From the NCBI GenBank assembly GCA_021209875.1, contig JAGYVD010000008.1:2479501-2543500 (forward strand): 64,000 nt of DNA. Direction: 5' to 3'. Both the position numbers and the translations under genes were made by a program. Source of the stretch: Rosellinia necatrix (taxonomy: Eukaryota > Ascomycota > Sordariomycetes > Xylariales > Xylariaceae). Below are positions 59,501 to 64,000 of this stretch, one piece after another. Numbering within the stretch: the stretch's first letter is position 1; every line of letters starts with the position of its first letter. The notes below the pieces were generated by a model that worked only from the letters and a program-made list of their open reading frames with translations, did not search any database and was not told the DNA's origin.

Positions 59501-61611
59501 TTACGTCCTCGAACGGCGGTTTCCAGTCTGGTTGCGGGCTGACTCTCTACGAACAGCCCATCCCTTGAATGCGAGAAGTAGGACGATCCATGCTATGAGA
59601 AGCCCGACCAATCCCATGGTCACGGTGTAAAAAAACATGGCGTCCAAGTCGTAATGGATCATTCCCGCAATCGTGTCACCACTCTGTTCCCTTTGTTAGC
59701 CGCGCTCGCTTGGTATGATATAGAGAAGGGGTTGAGATTCACTTACGCTGGCCATGAAGATGGTGCCACCGGATATCAGACCAAAGGCCGTAAGCAACTC
59801 TGTAGGTGGCCGGGACGGTAATACAGAGCGCGGGGGCTTCAGATAAAGTAGCACATATGTGAAACCTCGGGCGAAGGAAGCTCCCGTTAGCAGGTTACCC
59901 CATTGCTTATGAACCATACTTGAAATCATGGTCTGCTGCGTGTGCGAGCTCATCATGATACCCAATAAGAGAATGACCAGGGCCGGAATTGGGTTGATCG
60001 AGAACTCATACTGTCGCGGTGGCTCAAGTGCGGCCTGTTCCTCATCACTATAGGCATGACTGGGGTGCGAGAGCATAGCCTCTGTTGTCGTGGTGTTCAG
60101 TAGATCACGGATACAGGTAGACTCAATGAGCATAGCCAGCTATTTGCGATGTTAGCCTCGGATCCTGCTCATGTTTTATGACGATACCAGCATACCAAAC
60201 CGCCCCCTATGAATAGGACCGTGATCGAGACATGCTCTAAATCCTGTGAGCTGAATTTGGACTCGGGATTGCCCAGGTGCTCGAGGAAGATATTCGTTGA
60301 ACCATATGTGAAGATGAGCGCACCCTCAACGAATTCGGCACTTGGTCTCCATTTCTGTGAGTGTTGCTTGGGGCGCACATTCCATGCCTAAAACATCAGT
60401 TTAGTATGCCATATCTCATCGGGCTCGCGGGGACGTTCCAACTCACCCAGCCCAGCTCTCCGAAGCTACCTGACCACCGACCCAGAGTCAAAATGCCGTA
60501 CCAAAAAAATATGCCACCCTTGATCCAATGCGCCAACCCACTGAAAACCTCGTGCCCCTCCTGTTACGAAAGTTAGGAAATCCATCTAAAACTACGGAAC
60601 TATAGTCGTTGGGGCTTACAAAGAAACGTGCGTAAGTGATAAGCCCCGTGCAGAGCGTGATATATCCCAGGATAAGAATGGTACGGTCCACAAACTCGTA
60701 GCCGAACATTATGATTCTCCATGCCTTATCGGAGATTTTGCTAGTAACCCTGCCAACGAACGACCGTGAGGCGTCCGAGCGCATTTCGGCGTGTCCGAAG
60801 GCCAGATCCTCTTCATCGTCTTCGTAGCGTCTCCGTCGGTCATCGAGCTCGATGGGTGACTCATGACCAGCTATTGTGGATAGCGAGGAGCTTCGAAGCG
60901 ATTCCGTGTTTCGTTCAGTACCTTGGCCACTGTCATTGGATTCTCGATATGGCGAAGGGAACATGTCCTGATTCCTACGGTGGTGCTCGACCATAGCTTC
61001 TGTCGAGACAGGAATGAAGGATTGCTCCTCCTCTTTGGCGCGCGTTGGCCGGGATGCTTTACTCATTGTACCAGCGACCCGGCCGACGAGACCGACGAGA
61101 ACCTGAGCGCCCACAACCCAAGTGACAAGCCAGCCCAACTTATGATGCGCGTTGTTCGGGTATAGGTCTGGTGTATTTGCGTTATAGACAATCCCCACTA
61201 AAACACCGATCGCGTTCGTGAGGAGGAATAGGAACTGAGCGGCAAGGGTATATCGTGATCGCGCAATCGAAAGCATAACGGCTACAACCTCGCGATTAGT
61301 ACGGCCTCTGTTGTATTGAGGATAACGGCGGCTCGCATACCTGTCGGGAGCAAAAAAACCCACCCAATGACCATAAGTCCAATATGCGCGTAAATGGTGG
61401 TAACGTACTCCTGATGCGCAAAGTATGTCTCTGGGTACGAGTTGGGGTCAGGCTTGGGATCTTCCCCCATGCCCCCGTGACCGCCCATATTTCCATCGTC
61501 ACCCATATCCATTGCGCCTTCGTCACCACCGTGTGCGAAAACTATAGGAAAGGCGCTCACAATGGCTAATAAGGCCACCGTCCTAGAGACTTTCGAGGCG
61601 GCTGACTGCAT
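59501..61611 (-). CDS. Ytp1-like multi-pass membrane protein
   Basis: Six exons: 61611-61341, 61281-60620, 60560-60447, 60387-60196, 60139-59747 and 59683-59501, giving 604 residues, all in phase. An N-terminal signal peptide (ALLAIVSAFPIVFAHG) is followed by a Met/Gly/His/Asp-rich stretch (AMDMGDDGNMGGHGGM) that could bind metal, which is inference. The DUF2427-like N-terminal domain follows with TTIYAHIGLMVIGWVFLLPT and QFLFLLTNAIGVLVGIVY. A hydrophilic loop (about 165-260) is rich in Ser, Arg and acid. The Ytp1-like C-terminal domain has WIKGGIFFWYGILTLGRW, GSTNIFLEHLG, TQQTMISSMVHKQWGNLL, ARGFTYVLLYLKPP and LTAFGLISGGTIFMASSGD. It has about ten membrane segments. The family is fungal, its function is unknown, and weak similarity to respiratory-chain membrane proteins has been reported for yeast Ytp1. 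Confidence 0.92.
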
Positions 61612-64000
61612 AGTGCCTCACTCTGAGTTTGGTTGATCGCGAGGCGCACAAAACTGCGTCTCCCTTTTTTTTAACCCTTACAACCGACAGATAATCGTGG
61701 TTAGATGAACAACAAAGAAACCGACCTGAAAGCGAACAAAGCTTGACCGCATCAGTCAGTACATGCCGATCGGTCGGAATTGGGAACACCCCGTTATCCA
61801 GCCGTATGGTACTCTCTGCGTTAGGTATCCGATGTCTCGGAGCTCGCGATACGACACACAGAAAGAGCTGGTATTGGCTCTCTTTCAGTTGCACCCAGGT
61901 CTTAAGAGTGTACTATGCACGATGTGTGTGTGAACGGCGGGGGAGCAGATCATGAAAGGGTGTTGGGCAGGCCGTCTCTATTATTAAGGTTGACGATTGA
62001 TAATAATAATATTGGGCGCGCCTAGCTAAGGTGGGAGGGAGAGCGGGAACCAGGGAGCCGGGGGGAGCATGGGAGGAGATGGCGATGGAGGGAAGGGCAA
62101 GGGCGGGCCTCCACATATACATGACAGAAGTTTTACATATTGGTCAAGTATGATAGTATGATACAGTAACATTTCGCACTGCTGGCTGGAGACGCATGTC
62201 GGCATCGGAGCTTCTTGGGTGCTCTTGGGGGGTTGTCTTGGGCCTGGGTCGTGTGAGCGCGAGGCTCCAACACGGCCGAGCCCGCCAAGGGTGCCCGACA
62301 AGAGCTCCCAAGAAGGTATCGTATCAAACAAACGGCGGCGGGCTGATGTGGGAGCTCTGGGCATGCTTGGACAGGAAGGGTGGCAGCGAACTAGCTCTCT
62401 CTCGGGTCTCGCTCAGCAGGACATATGACGAGAGCGTCGCCTCGCCTCACCGTGGGCGCCCGTTGACTGCGTGGGTTGACCGAGTCAGCCAGGCCCGGGA
62501 CGGACGCAGGACCCATCTGCCATCCGAGAGTTCCGAGCGACCTGCCGACATCAGAATTTTCTGGCTGGCGGAATAGGGAAGAAGCATATGTATGTTGTCA
62601 CCAGACGATTGACAAGCCGAAGCTGTAGTGTGCAAGTACAGACTGTGCAGTAGAGCCCTGCGCAAATGAAGGAATGACAGCATCGAACCACATCACACGG
62701 ATCCACAGCTACAGACTACCTGGGTACCCACTGCACTACATACAGTAGTGTACATGCCTACATATGCACGAACACACACTACCACTGGTACACTAGTCTG
62801 TATCGACTACTGTACCTAGGCATACCCTGCAGATCCTTGGCGGATATGGCCGCTACAGGCATGTCCAATGACGATCGCCCGCCGCTCGCAAGCCTTGACA
62901 GTTGTGCATGCCGACAAGAGCACACTGCTAGGCTCTGCTAGCGTCAGGGTGGGCCTTATAAGACAGAAAAGGAATCGGTGGCACCCGCGAGATCCCGACT
63001 TCGAAAATGGAGTCACACCGCAGCGCGCCTACTGAGGAAGACCACCCGCTTTCGCTTAACGTGTGCAGGAAGGAGGCATGTAGCGGTATACGCTCACAAT
63101 TTGTCCAGATACACTGCATATATGTATGTATACTCCATCCTTGAGTACTGTAGCATGCATACAGTAGCATAAAAGGTGGGTGCGGTGGAATAATTCACCA
63201 CAAACTAGACCGGAGTTAGAGTTTATCGAGCGAGGAGGGCGAGATGGAGTAAAGACGGAGTAAAGACGGAGCAAAAGGTAGGTAGGTAGTTGTAAGTTAT
63301 CTATAACTATACATACATACATACACATACCTATTACCACTTACCAGTACTAACAGTAGAGATACACTCGCTTCTTCGATCATCGGCTCCACCACTCACG
63401 GATTAAACTCAAGCTTCAAGTGATGATGACCGTTAGACAAGGGAGATAAGTACGTACACTAGAGGCGAAAATGATTAAAACTAAGACATTCGGTTCTCTA
63501 GGTAGGTATTAGATCGGCCGTGAAGTACCCATAAGATACCAAACGCGAGTTTACGTATTGGAGAGATGTGAACTGCTCCGTTATAGCCGACGCTTAATAT
63601 GCAATGAGACCCAATATTGAACCACATGCTATACCGTATCATAGATGAACCCCACGAGCAAAGTTTTCGCTGACAATGGTCTCTCTACTGCGTAGGCATC
63701 TACAAGTAACCCGACCCAGGTTCTCAACAGCAGCAGACAAGCTGGTGGGAACGCCTACCAGTTGAAGTTTCCACATCTACCATGTATATCATCGTGATGC
63801 ATATAATTTTTAAGGTTGTCGATTCTTGGGCGCTTTACCGTTTCCCTAACAGCGTCCACTAACCACTGCAGGTTACCCAAGTGGTGTAAGAAGCAGGTAG
63901 ACTAAGCCCAAACCCGAGAAGTACCACACAGTATGCACGCTAGACCATAGCACCCACCTTCGTCCTCTTACCGACATCATCACGACAACTTACACATCTA
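61612..64000. other. Gene-free right end of the window
   Basis: The first part is the Ytp1-like promoter region. A GC-rich patch at 62030-62520 has open frames in several registers but no recognisable protein. From 62580 onward the sequence holds TACATA/GTAGGTA-type simple words and short CATA repeats at 63309-63328. I see no gene; one could begin beyond the edge. Confidence 0.45.

Overview
The window looks like nuclear DNA of a filamentous ascomycete (Pezizomycotina, most likely Sordariomycetes). The evidence is genes broken by short 50-320 bp introns with GT...CTAAC/CTGAC...AG signals, GC-rich exons between AT-richer spacers full of ACCTAGGTAGGT-type words, and fungal families (FKS1 glucan synthase, RTA1-like protein, SDS23, Rsa3, Ytp1-like protein). 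Splice models were built by eye from reading frame, splice consensus and remembered family sequence. All joins close in phase except two, which appear frameshifted.

Layout from left to right. A degraded AAA+ ATPase lies at the left edge (1-1.3 kb, minus). A secreted acidic protein with two copies of one domain is at 4.1-5.6 kb (plus). Importin Kap121/Pse1 is at 6.7-10.7 kb (minus). An AMID/AIF2-like FAD oxidoreductase is at 12.0-13.5 kb (minus). SDS23 CBS protein is at 15.3-16.9 kb (plus) and Mog1 at 17.7-18.8 kb (plus). A SprT-type metalloprotease with zinc ribbon and HMG-like tail is at 19.3-21.9 kb (minus). A gene-poor stretch of about 7 kb follows, then 1,3-beta-glucan synthase FKS1 at 28.8-34.7 kb (plus). 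A small orphan protein is at 35.9-36.5 kb (plus), and a secreted alpha/beta hydrolase with a frameshift is at 36.8-38.2 kb (minus). The spacer at 38.2-41.8 kb holds small LTR-like elements, two of them with target-site duplications. An RTA1-like membrane protein with a frameshift is at 41.8-43.4 kb (plus), and DEAD-box helicase RRP3 is at 44.1-45.9 kb (plus). A disordered orphan protein is at 49.7-50.8 kb (plus), bystin/Enp1 at 54.5-56.4 kb (plus) and Rsa3 at 57.0-57.3 kb (plus). A tRNA-Ser(UGA) with an intron is at 58.5 kb (plus), and a Ytp1-like membrane protein is at 59.5-61.6 kb (minus). The last 2.4 kb shows no gene.

The content is mostly housekeeping. Five genes serve nuclear transport and ribosome building: Kap121, Mog1, RRP3, Enp1 and Rsa3. 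Two serve the cell surface: FKS1 and RTA1-like. SprT suggests repair of DNA-protein crosslinks, and SDS23 control of PP2A-type phosphatases. I found no secondary-metabolite cluster, CRISPR array or clearly new multi-gene system. The most unusual items are the duplicated-domain secreted protein, the FKS1 hot-spot residues, the repeat-bearing introns that stay open or cause truncation if retained, and the small LTR-like elements.
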